A stretch of DNA of 64,000 nucleotides from Ezakiella coagulans (lineage in GTDB: Bacteria > Bacillota > Clostridia > Tissierellales > Peptoniphilaceae). Below the pieces are notes generated by a model. It ran no database searches and was not told the DNA's origin. It worked only from the letters and a program-made list of their open reading frames with translations. Positions 45,590 to 54,648 of the stretch are shown in pieces. Position 1 is the stretch's first letter, and the number at the start of each line of letters is the position of its first letter. The position numbers and the translations under genes are program-made. Where the stretch lies: contig NZ_QEKV01000001.1 in NCBI RefSeq assembly GCF_003096635.1, positions 1-64,000 on the forward strand, written 5' to 3'.

Positions 45590-46304
45590 GTATGACGGCA
45601 CTTTCGAGGGGCTCATGACTGCGATTTTTGAGAAGTATGGCGAGCTAGAGCATATTCATATTGTGTGTGAAAAAGAGCAGATAAATTTTTTGCTGCCAGA
45701 AAATTTTATAAAGACCGATGAAGAAAAAGCGGAAAGAGTTTTGAGGGGACTAAAGAAAGACTTCGGAGTGGATTTTATAAGGCGTGTTATGTATGTTTTT
45801 TCAACGCCTTTTGAGACTAAGGAAGATGTGATTGCGAAAACTGTGAAGGGCATGTTTCTTTACGGCAAGGGTTTTCTTTTCAGCGACAACGAGACGCCGA
45901 CGGAGTTCAGGCGACTTTCAAAAAGGGTTGGCAGCGAAAATCATTCGTACAAGGGACTTCTTCGATTTCGCGAGCTTGAGGGTGGAATTTTGTTTGCGGA
46001 GTTTAAACCCGAAAATGATATATTGATGTTTCTTGCACCGCATTTTATTAGACGTCTGCCAAAAGAAAAGTTTGTAATTGCGGACACTGCACGAAAAAAA
46101 TGTGTATTTTATTCGGACGGGCAAGCGGAGTTTATGGAGATCGAGTCACTTTCCTTGAAAGATTCGGATTCTGAGGAATTTTTTAAAGAGGCGTGGAAAA
46201 AATTCTATAAAACTGTCGCAATAGATGAACGAAGAAATGAAAAGCTTATGATTTCAAATATGCCGAAACGCTATTGGGAGTTTCTCCCGGAGAGGGAAGA
46301 CTGA
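45567..46304 (+). CDS. Probable DNA metabolism protein (radical-SAM partner)
   Basis: A 245-residue protein always found next to the radical SAM gene (TIGR03915/DUF4130 type). Visible traits: YFKYDGTFEGLMTAIF start, a helical middle with RRLSKRVGSENHSYKGLLRFRELEGGILFAEFKPENDIL and LAPHFIRRLPKEKFVIADTARKKCVFY, and a C-terminal WKKFYKTVAIDERRNEKLMISNMPKRYWEFLPE. The first 23 bp overlap the upstream gene, so translation is coupled. Function is unproven; a role in DNA base repair is inferred from the partner. Confidence 0.88.
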   Translation: MNSSVYFKYDGTFEGLMTAIFEKYGELEHIHIVCEKEQINFLLPENFIKTDEEKAERVLRGLKKDFGVDFIRRVMYVFSTPFETKEDVIAKTVKGMFLYGKGFLFSDNETPTEFRRLSKRVGSENHSYKGLLRFRELEGGILFAEFKPENDILMFLAPHFIRRLPKEKFVIADTARKKCVFYSDGQAEFMEIESLSLKDSDSEEFFKEAWKKFYKTVAIDERRNEKLMISNMPKRYWEFLPERED

Positions 46305-46306
46305 TG

Positions 46307-46335
46307 TTGACAGTTTTTTCAAAGTTTTATATAAT
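46307..46335 (+). promoter_or_regulatory. Promoter of the His-rich stalk-domain gene
   Basis: TTGACA (46307-46312), 17-bp spacer, TATAAT (46330-46335): full consensus. Confidence 0.85.
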
Positions 46336-46358
46336 ATACGTAAATAGGGGGAATATTT

Positions 46359-46976
46359 ATGAAATTTTTTAGATTATTAACGCTCATTTTGATAGTCATG
46401 GCTCCGATTACGGTATTTGCGCATGATACAGATGAGCCTATTAAAAATGAAGATAGCCATTCCGATCATAACGTCGAAAATCATTCCGGTCATGTTGTAG
46501 AAGAAGATTTGAAACCTGAGGAAGGCAAAGATCCGTTTGCGGATTTTAAAGAACATCAACTGATTCACGTTTTTGCGATTTTTAAAATTGGTGAACCGGG
46601 ATACAAAATGGTTAGAGCCGGCATGGAATCAGAATATGAGTCGGACACTGTTCCATATATAAAAAATGGCAGGACTATGCTGTCTTTGAGAACTGTTGCT
46701 GAATTGCTTGATATGGAAGTGACTTTCGACAATTCGACAAGAACTGCGAAGTTTGTGAAACCTGAGGAATACGAAATTGACGTAAACATCGATACCGGAG
46801 ATGTTAAAGTTGACGGAAAAGACGCTGAAAATATTAAAGATTTCATTGACAACAAGGATGGGAGACTGTACATTTCCATCACAAAAATCAATGATTTCAT
46901 AAAAGAAACAAGTGAAGAACCGCTCGTAATCGAGTGGAAAAGCGATACGAAAGAGGTTTATGTCCATCTTTCATAG
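46359..46976 (+). CDS. Exported protein with His-rich N-terminus and stalk domain
   Basis: A 205-residue protein with a signal peptide (1-21, ending VFA-HD). Residues 22-50 are rich in His, Asp and Glu (HSDHNVENHSGH), a likely metal-binding tail. Residues about 95-205 match a copper-amine-oxidase N-terminal (stalk-like) domain: VPYIKNGRTMLSLRTVAELLDMEVTFDNSTRTAKFV and GRLYISITKINDFIKE. Such stalks occur on many Firmicute surface proteins. A metal-related role is suggested by the His-rich part only. A terminator follows. Confidence 0.75.
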   Translation: MKFFRLLTLILIVMAPITVFAHDTDEPIKNEDSHSDHNVENHSGHVVEEDLKPEEGKDPFADFKEHQLIHVFAIFKIGEPGYKMVRAGMESEYESDTVPYIKNGRTMLSLRTVAELLDMEVTFDNSTRTAKFVKPEEYEIDVNIDTGDVKVDGKDAENIKDFIDNKDGRLYISITKINDFIKETSEEPLVIEWKSDTKEVYVHLS

Positions 46977-46977
46977 A

Positions 46978-47003
46978 ACCGTCGATTGACGGTTTTTATT
47001 TTG
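46978..47003 (+). terminator. Terminator of the stalk-domain gene
   Basis: ACCGTC-gatt-GACGGT stem with TTTTATTTT tail. Confidence 0.75.
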
Positions 47004-47019
47004 CGAGAGGAGTGTGAAT

Positions 47020-47265
47020 ATGGAGAAACTTGTTAAAGTTTGTGAATTTATGAAGGACGACCCTTCGCACTATGACTATGCGGAATATCTTGGAGAACTG
47101 AACGGTTATAGTGTTTATATGCCTGTTTTTAACGACAGGGATGCGCACATCGGATTTCCAAGATATATATTTATGAATGATGATGAAATAAGATGGGCGG
47201 AAAATGAAGAAATCGAAGAAGTTATTATTACTTTTATTGACACGGAAGAAGAGGATGAAGATTAA
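47020..47265 (+). CDS. Small acidic hypothetical protein
   Basis: An 81-residue protein from ATG 47020 (AGGAG 7 bp upstream). Sequence EKLVKVCEFMKDDPSHYDYAEYLGELNGYSVYMPVF then an acidic tail TEEEDED. No known domain recognised. The spacing and SD make it a real gene. Confidence 0.65.
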   Translation: MEKLVKVCEFMKDDPSHYDYAEYLGELNGYSVYMPVFNDRDAHIGFPRYIFMNDDEIRWAENEEIEEVIITFIDTEEEDED

Positions 47266-47339
47266 TGCTTAGAGTTGACAGTTTGTATTATAATTTGCTG
47301 TTTTTGAACAGATACTTGTAAAGTTGCCGGGAGGTTAGT

Positions 47340-47777
47340 ATGGATATAGAAGATGTATTAGGTGGTAAAATTGTAATTTTGGACATGAGCGTGCTCACGT
47401 CTCCGGGCATAGATGAATTTATCGATAAAACGAGAGAAGAAATGGTCGATCTCGACCAAAAATATTATATAACGCGCGAAACCTACAAGGAACTTGAAAG
47501 AGAGGAACTTTCGGGCAATCCGGATGCAGGCGATGCATTAAATTTGGTTGAAGACCTTATGAATCAAAACATGATCGAGGTCATAATCCCGAAAAACAAG
47601 GAAGGCGTTGTGAAACTCACGGAAATCAGCCAGATAAGGCCGCTCCTTTTTGTCACACTCGACAAAAAAACAGCCCTAAATCTTGAAATGGTGAACCGCA
47701 TGAAATCCTATACTGGGAAACCGATTCAGGTTATGGGGATTAATAGGATGGGAGAGTTTTTAAACTACGGGAAGTAG
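47340..47777 (+). CDS. PIN-like domain protein
   Basis: A 145-residue protein starting MDIEDVLGGKIVILDMSVL. The IVILDMSVLTSP start (Asp followed by a hydroxyl residue), a conserved glutamate in KELEREELSG and a later LLFVTLDKKTALNL with a catalytic-like Asp are the PIN-nuclease layout. It has no antitoxin partner beside it, so a stand-alone RNase or a degenerate PIN fold are both possible. SD GGGAGG. Followed by the repeat-rich, gene-free stretch. Confidence 0.55.
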   Translation: MDIEDVLGGKIVILDMSVLTSPGIDEFIDKTREEMVDLDQKYYITRETYKELEREELSGNPDAGDALNLVEDLMNQNMIEVIIPKNKEGVVKLTEISQIRPLLFVTLDKKTALNLEMVNRMKSYTGKPIQVMGINRMGEFLNYGK

Positions 47778-49571
47778 GGTTTATTTGCGGGCTATTTTGC
47801 GACCTGCTTGCAAACTTCAATTATTTGATTGCTCGGAGTGCAAATGAGCACACCTGCGCAATCAAAAATTGAGTTTACGGCGCATCTCATCAAAATATCC
47901 ACGCAAATAACGTTGTTTGTGGAATTTTTATGCGGTAAAATTATTGAGAGTGTATGGTATTGTAAATGCAGGGCGTAGCGGGATGGCATACGTTGTGACG
48001 AAAGGAACAACGATGTCCTCCCGCCCAAAAAGCCTCACTCCTAAAATATTTCATCTAAGCGTTTCTCATCGAAAATTCCTCGCAAATAACGGTGTTTGTT
48101 AAAGAATCGGCATAACCGGTTCTTTTTTTTGTTCATTAATTGTATGGTGTTGCAAACACACCTGCGCAATCAAAAATTGAGTTTACGGCGCATCTCATCA
48201 AAATATCCACGCAAATAACGTTGTTTGTGGGATTTTTATGCGGTAAAATTATTGAGAGTGTATGATGTTGCAAACGCAGGACGTAGCGGGATGGCATACG
48301 TTGTGACGTAAGGAACAACGATGTCCTCCCGTCAAAAAAGTCTCACTCCAAAAACACTCAATCTAACCGTTTCTCATCAAAATATCCTCTCAAATAACGG
48401 TGTTTTTTAAAGAATCGGTATATCCGGTTCTTTTTTTGTAAAAACTTATTTTCGCTATGTGCGCTTCCCAAAATGTAACGGCGCATCACATTGCGCCGCC
48501 CATTTTTGCGTACATATAATATGTATTATCACCAACAACGCTGTGCAAATGAAATATAAAGCCAAAAACCGTTTATTATTTCATCCATCATCATGTGTTC
48601 TAAAAATATCTCTACCCATCTTCCATATTGGCGGCGATACACCTTTTTATCTCATCTCACGACGAAATCAAAGATTTCTGTTCGATGGATAAAAAAACTG
48701 GTCGCCGTTACGGACGGCGTAAAAAATTTATATTGCGGCATCGCTCATACACGTGTATTTTGCTATACTTTAGGCGGTGGGATGTAACCGCACCGCTACA
48801 TATTTTGTCATATCATACATAAATATAACAGACTTATATGTTCATATTCACCTTGCAATATTTTTATGGCTTAAAATTTTACAATATATAAATTCATCCA
48901 TCATTGTGCATTCTCTAAAACTATTTCGCTCATTTTCTCTCTTGGCGGCGATACACCTTTTTATCTCATCTCACAACGAAATCAAAGATTTCTGTTCGAT
49001 GGATAAAAAAACTGGTCGATAATACAATGTTTATTTATTTCTAAATGTCATCACTCACAATCGTGTATGTATCTATATCCCAGGCGTCGTGATGTTATAG
49101 ACCTAACCCGTGCTTTTTGATTTGACAAAATCAAAAACACGATGGTAGGCCTTATGCAAAGACGTCCGACGATATTTCGACGGCAGGAGAAATGAGTCGT
49201 TGACGTCAATTGTGTACCCGACGCTACTGACGGCGTGTATATATTTACATAATTGTATATGCGTGTGTACGCATCCGTAGCGGGACGGCATACGTTGTGA
49301 CGTAAGGAACAACGATGTCCTCACGCCATATATGTCGTCAATTAAATTTACAACCTCACCAACAACGCTGATTATATAAAATATAGAGCCCACACCCCAA
49401 ATCCAAATCTCCACCTCAATCCCCGCCACAATTTGCGAGGATATTTTGATGAGAAACGGTTGTATGTAGTGTTTTTGGAGTGAGGCATATTGCCAAAAAA
49501 GCCTCACTCCAAAAACACGGAATCAACCGTTTATCGCAAAATAGACCGCAAAGAAACCCGCAAATAATCAA
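47778..49571. repeat. Gene-free region of modular hairpin repeats
   Basis: About 1.8 kb with no credible gene; its ORFs are short and lack SD sites. Modules: tandem units of about 280 bp at 47849-48131 and 48158-48437 (309-bp offset), each ending in a terminator; module A at about 48465-48555 with a GGCGCA/TGCGCC hairpin; module B at 48630-48716 and 48943-49020; a CGTAGCGGGA module at about 47977, 48286 and 49270; an inverted copy of a unit end at 49420-49500; and an 18-bp perfect palindrome at 49469-49518. Modules A and B recur inverted at 63.4-63.8 kb. Confidence 0.75.
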
Positions 49572-49594
49572 AAAAACCACCCTTGCGGGGTGGC
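49572..49594 (-). terminator. Terminator of the OGG-type glycosylase gene
   Basis: Minus-strand stem CCACCC/GGGTGG with loop and TTTTTTTG tail, immediately after the stop codon at 49596. Confidence 0.8.
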
Positions 49595-49595
49595 G

Positions 49596-50441
49596 CTATT
49601 TTTCATTTCGTCTTATATGGTAGAAGTACAGTTGTTGTGCAAGGCCGGCGAGTTCTCCGAATTCTTCGGCGCCTTTCGTTGCCATTCGCACGCGATTTTT
49701 TTCATTTTTATCAAATCGTTCATGAAACACTTTTTCCATCCATGTGTCGAGTGGAAAGACGTCACGCTTGTTAAAACCGAACAAGAGTATGCAGTCCGCA
49801 ACTTTCGGACCCACGCCTTTAAGCGTGAGGAGTTTTTTTCGGGCGAGTGGCGTTTCAAGCTCTGCAACTTCTCCGAGAAAGTTCTGATTCTCGCTCAAGA
49901 AGTTTGACGTGTGATAGAGATAGCTGTCTCTGTAGCCCGCACCCATTTCTTTGAAGTCTTCGATCGAAAGCGTGCTTATTGCTTTTGCATCGGGAAATGC
50001 AAAGTATTCGCCGTATTCATCGACGCATTTTTTTCCGACACGTTCGGTCAGTGCTCTTGTAATTTTCTTTATTCGTTTTATGTTGTTATTTTGGCTTATA
50101 ATGAAAGTGAATATGATTTCTTCCGCATCTTGATTCAAAATTCTTATACCATTTGAAAAAGAGAGCACATCTTCAGGAAATCCGAGTTCATAAAGTCTTT
50201 TGAAGTCCTCTTCATAGTCGTGCGAGAAGTCAAAGTAATTTTTAAAAATTTCAAGACTTTCCACATCGGGGACTCTAAAAAGAATTTTATTTTCGCTCGG
50301 AAGTTCTTTTACAAATGCTCTCTTTCCTTTTGTGATGATTAAAAAACCATCTTCATATTCGCTGTACATAAAAGCCTGACCGCTGTCCAAGATGTCACTC
50401 AAATTGAAGTGCACCGGGCGGTCGACTTTAAATTCAGGCAT
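49596..50441 (-). CDS. 8-oxoguanine DNA glycosylase (OGG1/AlkA fold)
   Basis: A 281-residue bifunctional glycosylase. The N-terminal OGG-type domain includes FNLSDILDSGQAFMY (like QCFRW in OGG1). The HhH-GPD core has LLTLKGVGPKVADCILLFGF with Lys213, the Schiff-base residue, and FPLDTWMEK with the catalytic Asp232. It removes oxidised guanine opposite C and nicks the strand. Its start is 5 bp from the rex stop, so it is in an operon with rex on the minus strand. Confidence 0.9.
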   Translation of the reverse strand: MPEFKVDRPVHFNLSDILDSGQAFMYSEYEDGFLIITKGKRAFVKELPSENKILFRVPDVESLEIFKNYFDFSHDYEEDFKRLYELGFPEDVLSFSNGIRILNQDAEEIIFTFIISQNNNIKRIKKITRALTERVGKKCVDEYGEYFAFPDAKAISTLSIEDFKEMGAGYRDSYLYHTSNFLSENQNFLGEVAELETPLARKKLLTLKGVGPKVADCILLFGFNKRDVFPLDTWMEKVFHERFDKNEKNRVRMATKGAEEFGELAGLAQQLYFYHIRRNEK

Positions 50442-50446
50442 ACTAT

Positions 50447-51118
50447 TTATTCTTCGTCTTCCATTTCGTCTTCGCTATATTCCAATCCGGATTTAACATC
50501 TTTTAAGAAATAGCCGAGTGTGTAAAGACTTTCGTTCAGCCACATATTTTCAACGACAACATTTTTCGGGACTCTGAGTTTTTTCGGTGCAAAGTTCCAG
50601 AAGCCTTGAACACCTTTCTCAACGCAAATGTTTGTGTATTTTTGTGCTACGTCTTTGTGAATGGTCAAGACTGCAATATCCACTTGATTTTCGGATAAAA
50701 ATTCTTCAAGCTCTTGAATATCACGAACTTCAATTCCGCCGATTTCGCGTCCGATTTTTGATTCATCTCTGTCAAATGCAGAGATTATGTGAAATCCGTT
50801 TTCACTGAAGTCGGAATAACGCATGATTGCTTTTCCGAGATTGCCGGCTCCGATAACTATCATAGTTTTTTCTTCGGTAAGACCGAGAATTTTTTCCAAA
50901 TTTTCCTTTAGATTTTTTACATTATACCCGTAACCTTGTTGACCGAACCCACCAAAGCTGTTTAAATCTTGTCTGATTTGACTTGGATTAAAGCCGGTAA
51001 GTTTGCCTAGCTCTTGACTTGAAACACGCGAAATCGTAATTTCAGCGAGTTCGCATATTGCTCTGTAATACTTTGGAAGTCTCCTTATTATTGCAGGGCT
51101 TCTACGTTTCTTTTCCAT
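50447..51118 (-). CDS. rex: Redox-sensing repressor Rex
   Basis: A 223-residue NADH/NAD+ sensor. The winged HTH spans residues 1-80 (IIRRLPKYYRAICEL, ISRVSSQELGKLTGFNPSQIRQDLNSFG). The Rossmann fold follows with VIGAGNLGKAIMRY, and AFDRDESKIGREIGGIEV. The C-terminal swap helix and acidic tail complete the usual length. Rex represses fermentation and respiration genes when NADH is low. Own promoter (TTGACA/17/TAAACT at 51138-51166). Confidence 0.97.
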   Translation of the reverse strand: MEKKRRSPAIIRRLPKYYRAICELAEITISRVSSQELGKLTGFNPSQIRQDLNSFGGFGQQGYGYNVKNLKENLEKILGLTEEKTMIVIGAGNLGKAIMRYSDFSENGFHIISAFDRDESKIGREIGGIEVRDIQELEEFLSENQVDIAVLTIHKDVAQKYTNICVEKGVQGFWNFAPKKLRVPKNVVVENMWLNESLYTLGYFLKDVKSGLEYSEDEMEDEE

Positions 51119-51137
51119 ATAATCACCTCTTAATTAA

Positions 51138-51166
51138 AGTTTACTACATACAGCACAAATTGTCAA
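51138..51166 (-). promoter_or_regulatory. rex promoter
   Basis: Minus strand TTGACA (51161-51166), 17-bp spacer, TAAACT (51138-51143). Confidence 0.65.
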
Positions 51167-51228
51167 GTGTTTTATCAATATTGCTTGACGAAAATATAAA
51201 GAAAGTATAAAATATAGTTGGTGATAGT

Positions 51229-53118
51229 ATGATTTTAGAGACAAAGAATTTATCCTTTTCATATAATGTTGATGAAGTCTTTAAAGATGTAAATTTTATA
51301 GTAAATGAAGGAGACAAAATCGGTCTTATCGGTAACAATGGTTCAGGCAAGTCCACACTCGTTAAGTGTTTGACGGGGGAGCTTGTTCCGAACGGTAAAG
51401 TTATAAAAAGAGACGGGGTTAAAATCTCAATCTTGAAGCAACAGATAACGATCGACAGGAGCATTTCCGTCATGGATATTTGCCTTGAAAAGTATGCCGA
51501 CGTTATTTTTATGGAAAAAAGAATGCGTGAGCTTGAAAGCGATATGACGAAGTTTGCGGGTGACGAAGAAAAGCTTACCGCAATTTATAAAGAATACGGC
51601 GAGATTCAGGAAAAGTTTGACGAGAAAAACGGCTACGGATTTATGTCGGAGATAAAGGGTTATCTTTCGATGGTTGGAATCGACGAGGCTTTTTATGATC
51701 GCGATGTAATGACTATGAGCGGCGGCGAGAAGGCAAGGCTCGAGCTTGCACTCACGTTCATGGAAAAGGCGGACCTCCTCATTCTCGACGAACCGACAAA
51801 CCACATGGACACGCTCATGATTGAGTATCTCGAAAAGTTTATGAAGGATTTTAGAGGTTCAATCATTTTCATTTCGCACGACAGACTTCTCTTGGAAAAT
51901 GTTGCGAACAGGATTTTTGAAATTGAAAACGGCGAACTTCGCATTTACAATATGCTTTATGACGACTACAGACGCATTCGAAAAAACGAGCGCGAAGAAG
52001 CTATGAGGCATTTTTTGAATTACAAAAAAGAGGAGGAACGTCAAAAGGAAATTATCAGGCGTTTCAGGAGTTATGCGACAGAAAAATATCACCGACTTGC
52101 AGACTCGAGAGAGAAGATGCTGAAGCGACTAAAGGAAGAGAAGGCCCCTATAACGGAGGAAAAGTTTTCGTTCAATTTTAAAGAGCCGCTAAGGACCGGA
52201 AACGATGTTTTGACGGTGCTTGATCTCGGAAAAAGATTCGACGACAGAACACTTTTTTCAAATTTGAATTTTGAGGTGAAGCTTGGCGACCGCCTTGCGA
52301 TTATGGGTCCGAACGGAAGCGGAAAGACGACTCTTTTTAAAATGCTTATGGGAAAAGAGGAGGGCGAAGGCGAGTTTCTTTTCGGAACGGGTGTAAAAAT
52401 CGGTTATTTTAATCAAGAGCTCATCGTAAATGACGAGGAAAATACTCTTGTCGATGAAATTTCCGAAGATTATCCGAAGATGACGATTACGGAAATACGA
52501 ACAAAGCTCGGTGCGTTTTTGTTTAGAGGCGACGATGTGTTTAAGGAAATGGGCGACCTCTCCGGCGGTGAAAGAGCGAGAGTTTCGCTTTTGAAGCTGA
52601 TTCTAAGCGGAGCAAATGTACTTTTTCTTGACGAACCGACAAACCATTTGGACATCGATTCAAAGGAAGTGTTGGAGTCGGCACTCGACAATTTTAAGGG
52701 CACAATAATTTTCATCTCGCACGATAGATTTTTCATCAGAAAACTTGCAACGAAAGTGCTCGATTTGACGCATGGAAAGCAAAAGTTTTTCGACGGCGAC
52801 TATGATTATTATATTTCGCGTGTCACAGATATCGGCGACAAAAAGACCGAAGAAGTGAACAAGACGCGTGAGAAAAAAGAGCAAAAGAAGGAAAGAGAAA
52901 AGATTCGCGAAAGCCAAAAACTTAAACGTGACATAAAAAATATAGAAGACAATATTGATAAGCTCGAACTTGAAATAGAAGAAATTGACAATCTTCTTTC
53001 AGATCCTAAGATTTACGACGAGCCGGACAAAGCAATCTCGCTCGGGCAAAAGAGGGCGGAGCTGAAAGAAAAGATCGACCGCTTGATGGAAGAGTGGGAA
53101 GAGCTTCACGAGGTGTAA
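51229..53118 (+). CDS. ABC-F family ATPase (translation factor / ribosome protection type)
   Basis: A 629-residue soluble protein with two nucleotide-binding domains and no membrane part. NBD1: GLIGNNGSGKSTLVKC (Walker A), MSGGEKARLELAL, LLILDEPTNHMD. Linker helices follow (about 240-310). NBD2: MGPNGSGKTTLFKML, LSGGERARVSLLKL, LFLDEPTNHLD. The C-terminal lysine/glutamate-rich coiled coil (about 540-629) is as in Uup and EttA-like proteins. These act on ribosomes; a resistance role cannot be told from sequence. Promoter TTGACG/17/TAAAAT upstream. The next gene starts 2 bp after the stop. Confidence 0.92.
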   Translation: MILETKNLSFSYNVDEVFKDVNFIVNEGDKIGLIGNNGSGKSTLVKCLTGELVPNGKVIKRDGVKISILKQQITIDRSISVMDICLEKYADVIFMEKRMRELESDMTKFAGDEEKLTAIYKEYGEIQEKFDEKNGYGFMSEIKGYLSMVGIDEAFYDRDVMTMSGGEKARLELALTFMEKADLLILDEPTNHMDTLMIEYLEKFMKDFRGSIIFISHDRLLLENVANRIFEIENGELRIYNMLYDDYRRIRKNEREEAMRHFLNYKKEEERQKEIIRRFRSYATEKYHRLADSREKMLKRLKEEKAPITEEKFSFNFKEPLRTGNDVLTVLDLGKRFDDRTLFSNLNFEVKLGDRLAIMGPNGSGKTTLFKMLMGKEEGEGEFLFGTGVKIGYFNQELIVNDEENTLVDEISEDYPKMTITEIRTKLGAFLFRGDDVFKEMGDLSGGERARVSLLKLILSGANVLFLDEPTNHLDIDSKEVLESALDNFKGTIIFISHDRFFIRKLATKVLDLTHGKQKFFDGDYDYYISRVTDIGDKKTEEVNKTREKKEQKKEREKIRESQKLKRDIKNIEDNIDKLELEIEEIDNLLSDPKIYDEPDKAISLGQKRAELKEKIDRLMEEWEELHEV

Positions 53119-53119
53119 T

Positions 53120-53788
53120 ATGGAAGATGTAAATTTACTCACCGGTTTTACGGCGGGACTGTTGTCCTTTTTGACGCCGTGCGTGCTGCCGATGGTGCCG
53201 GTCTATCTTATGTATCTTACCGGCTCGTTTAAAATGGACAGCCTCAAAGATGAGAGATGGAAAACTTTTTCAAGAAGCCTTTCGTTTGTATTGGGATTTA
53301 CGATTGTGTTTGTACTTTTGGGACTTTCGGCGACGGCACTTGGAAAATTTTTGATAACAAATAAAGCAACTCTGCGTAAAATCGGGGCGGTCATGGTCAT
53401 AGTCTTCGGACTTATAATGACCAAAATTATAAAATTTAAAAAATTAAAAAAGAGAAACTACATGAAACTGCAAGACGGATTTTTCGGCTCAGTCCTTATG
53501 GGAATGGCGTTTTCAATCGGATGGAGCCCATGCTTCGGACCGGTTGTCGGAATGATACTTTCGATTGCGGCACAAAAGGACACGCTCCTAAAAGGGGCGG
53601 TGCTATTGTTCTCTTATTCGCTTGGACTCGGCATCCCGTTTATCATTTCGGGATTTTTCGCCGGTGCAATCAGAAACTATTTCAACAGACACACGCTGAA
53701 GATGGAGTTGATAAATAAAATCACGGGATTTGTGATGATAATTTTCGGAATACTTATGTATTTTGATTTGTTTAGATATTTAAGATAA
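53120..53788 (+). CDS. ccdA: CcdA-type thiol-disulfide transporter
   Basis: A 222-residue six-helix membrane protein. TM1 carries FLTPCVLPMVPVYLMYLTG with the first redox cysteine, and TM4 has GWSPCFGPVVG with the second, both in the conserved proline context of CcdA/DsbD. It moves electrons from cytoplasmic thioredoxin to the outside. The downstream thioredoxin-like lipoprotein gene after 9 bp is the likely acceptor. Confidence 0.93.
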   Translation: MEDVNLLTGFTAGLLSFLTPCVLPMVPVYLMYLTGSFKMDSLKDERWKTFSRSLSFVLGFTIVFVLLGLSATALGKFLITNKATLRKIGAVMVIVFGLIMTKIIKFKKLKKRNYMKLQDGFFGSVLMGMAFSIGWSPCFGPVVGMILSIAAQKDTLLKGAVLLFSYSLGLGIPFIISGFFAGAIRNYFNRHTLKMELINKITGFVMIIFGILMYFDLFRYLR

Positions 53789-53797
53789 GGAGAAAAT

Positions 53798-54406
53798 ATG
53801 AAAAAGAGATTAATATTAATTGCACTCATTGCTGCATTTATGATCGGATGCAAAAATGACGTTAAAAAAATTGAGGACAATAAAAATGAAGTCGCGACCG
53901 AAACTGAGTCACAGGAATTTGATGAGCACATAAAATTGACTGACGCAATTCTTGCAGAAAAGCACAAGGAAAGAACTTTCGGCGAAGAACTAAAAAAAGG
54001 TTCGCCGGCGGTCGATATAAAAGTTGTGGATTTAAACGGCAAGGAAGCGACACTGAACGATATTTTGAGCGAAGATGAGCTGACACAACTCGACTTTTTC
54101 CAAACGACATGCAGATACTGCATTCAAGCAATGCCGGATCTTGTCGAACTAGACAAGCGTGACGACGTTCGAGTAGTGCTTGTCGACGTCGGTGAATCGG
54201 TTGAAACTGTGAAAGAATTTATGAAAAAGAAAAAAATTGCACTTCCGGTTGTTGTGGATGAAACGGGCGAGATTGCACAAAAATATTTTATCAGCGGTTT
54301 TCCAACTTCTGTGTTTATCGACAAAGACGGCATTTTAAAGGGCGGAGTTGTCGGCTACAGACCGATGGACGACATGATAAAAGTTGTTGAAGATATGAAT
54401 AAATAA
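53798..54406 (+). CDS. TlpA-like thioredoxin-fold lipoprotein
   Basis: A 202-residue lipoprotein. The signal has lipobox MIGC (Cys18). The redoxin domain spans about 65-202: LDFFQTTCRYCIQAMP with active Cys105 and Cys108, then VVLVDVGESVETVKEFM, and a cis-Pro loop FISGFPTSVFIDKDG. It reduces disulfides of exported proteins, with CcdA as electron source. Ends at a strong terminator. Confidence 0.93.
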   Translation: MKKRLILIALIAAFMIGCKNDVKKIEDNKNEVATETESQEFDEHIKLTDAILAEKHKERTFGEELKKGSPAVDIKVVDLNGKEATLNDILSEDELTQLDFFQTTCRYCIQAMPDLVELDKRDDVRVVLVDVGESVETVKEFMKKKKIALPVVVDETGEIAQKYFISGFPTSVFIDKDGILKGGVVGYRPMDDMIKVVEDMNK

Positions 54407-54411
54407 AAAAA

Positions 54412-54438
54412 TAAGCGTTCTCATCGGAACGCTTTTTT
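54412..54438 (+). terminator. Terminator of the ccdA-tlpA operon
   Basis: AGCGTTC/GGAACGCT stem with seven T. The T-run directly abuts the 3' end of the opposite tRNA gene. Confidence 0.85.
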
Positions 54439-54515
<77 letters not shown>

Positions 54516-54611
54516 ATATTTAGTACATTTAAAAGTATAACATAAAAACATTTGTATGTCAACGATTTTTTTAAAAATGATTAATATTATCTAGTGCTTC
54601 AAAAAAATTTG

Positions 54612-54620
54612 TGGTATAAT
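54612..54620 (+). promoter_or_regulatory. Extended -10 promoter of the 135-aa gene
   Basis: TGGTATAAT (extended -10), about 29 bp before the start codon. The -35 is weak. Confidence 0.5.
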
Positions 54621-54648
54621 TAAGTAAGTACATTCAAAGGAGAATATT

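Noticed and set aside
48459..49022. Several 60-80 residue ORFs reading RRYTFLSHLTTKSKIS-like sequence
   Set aside because: They coincide with module B, also appear on the other strand at 63.5-63.8 kb, and lack ribosome sites.
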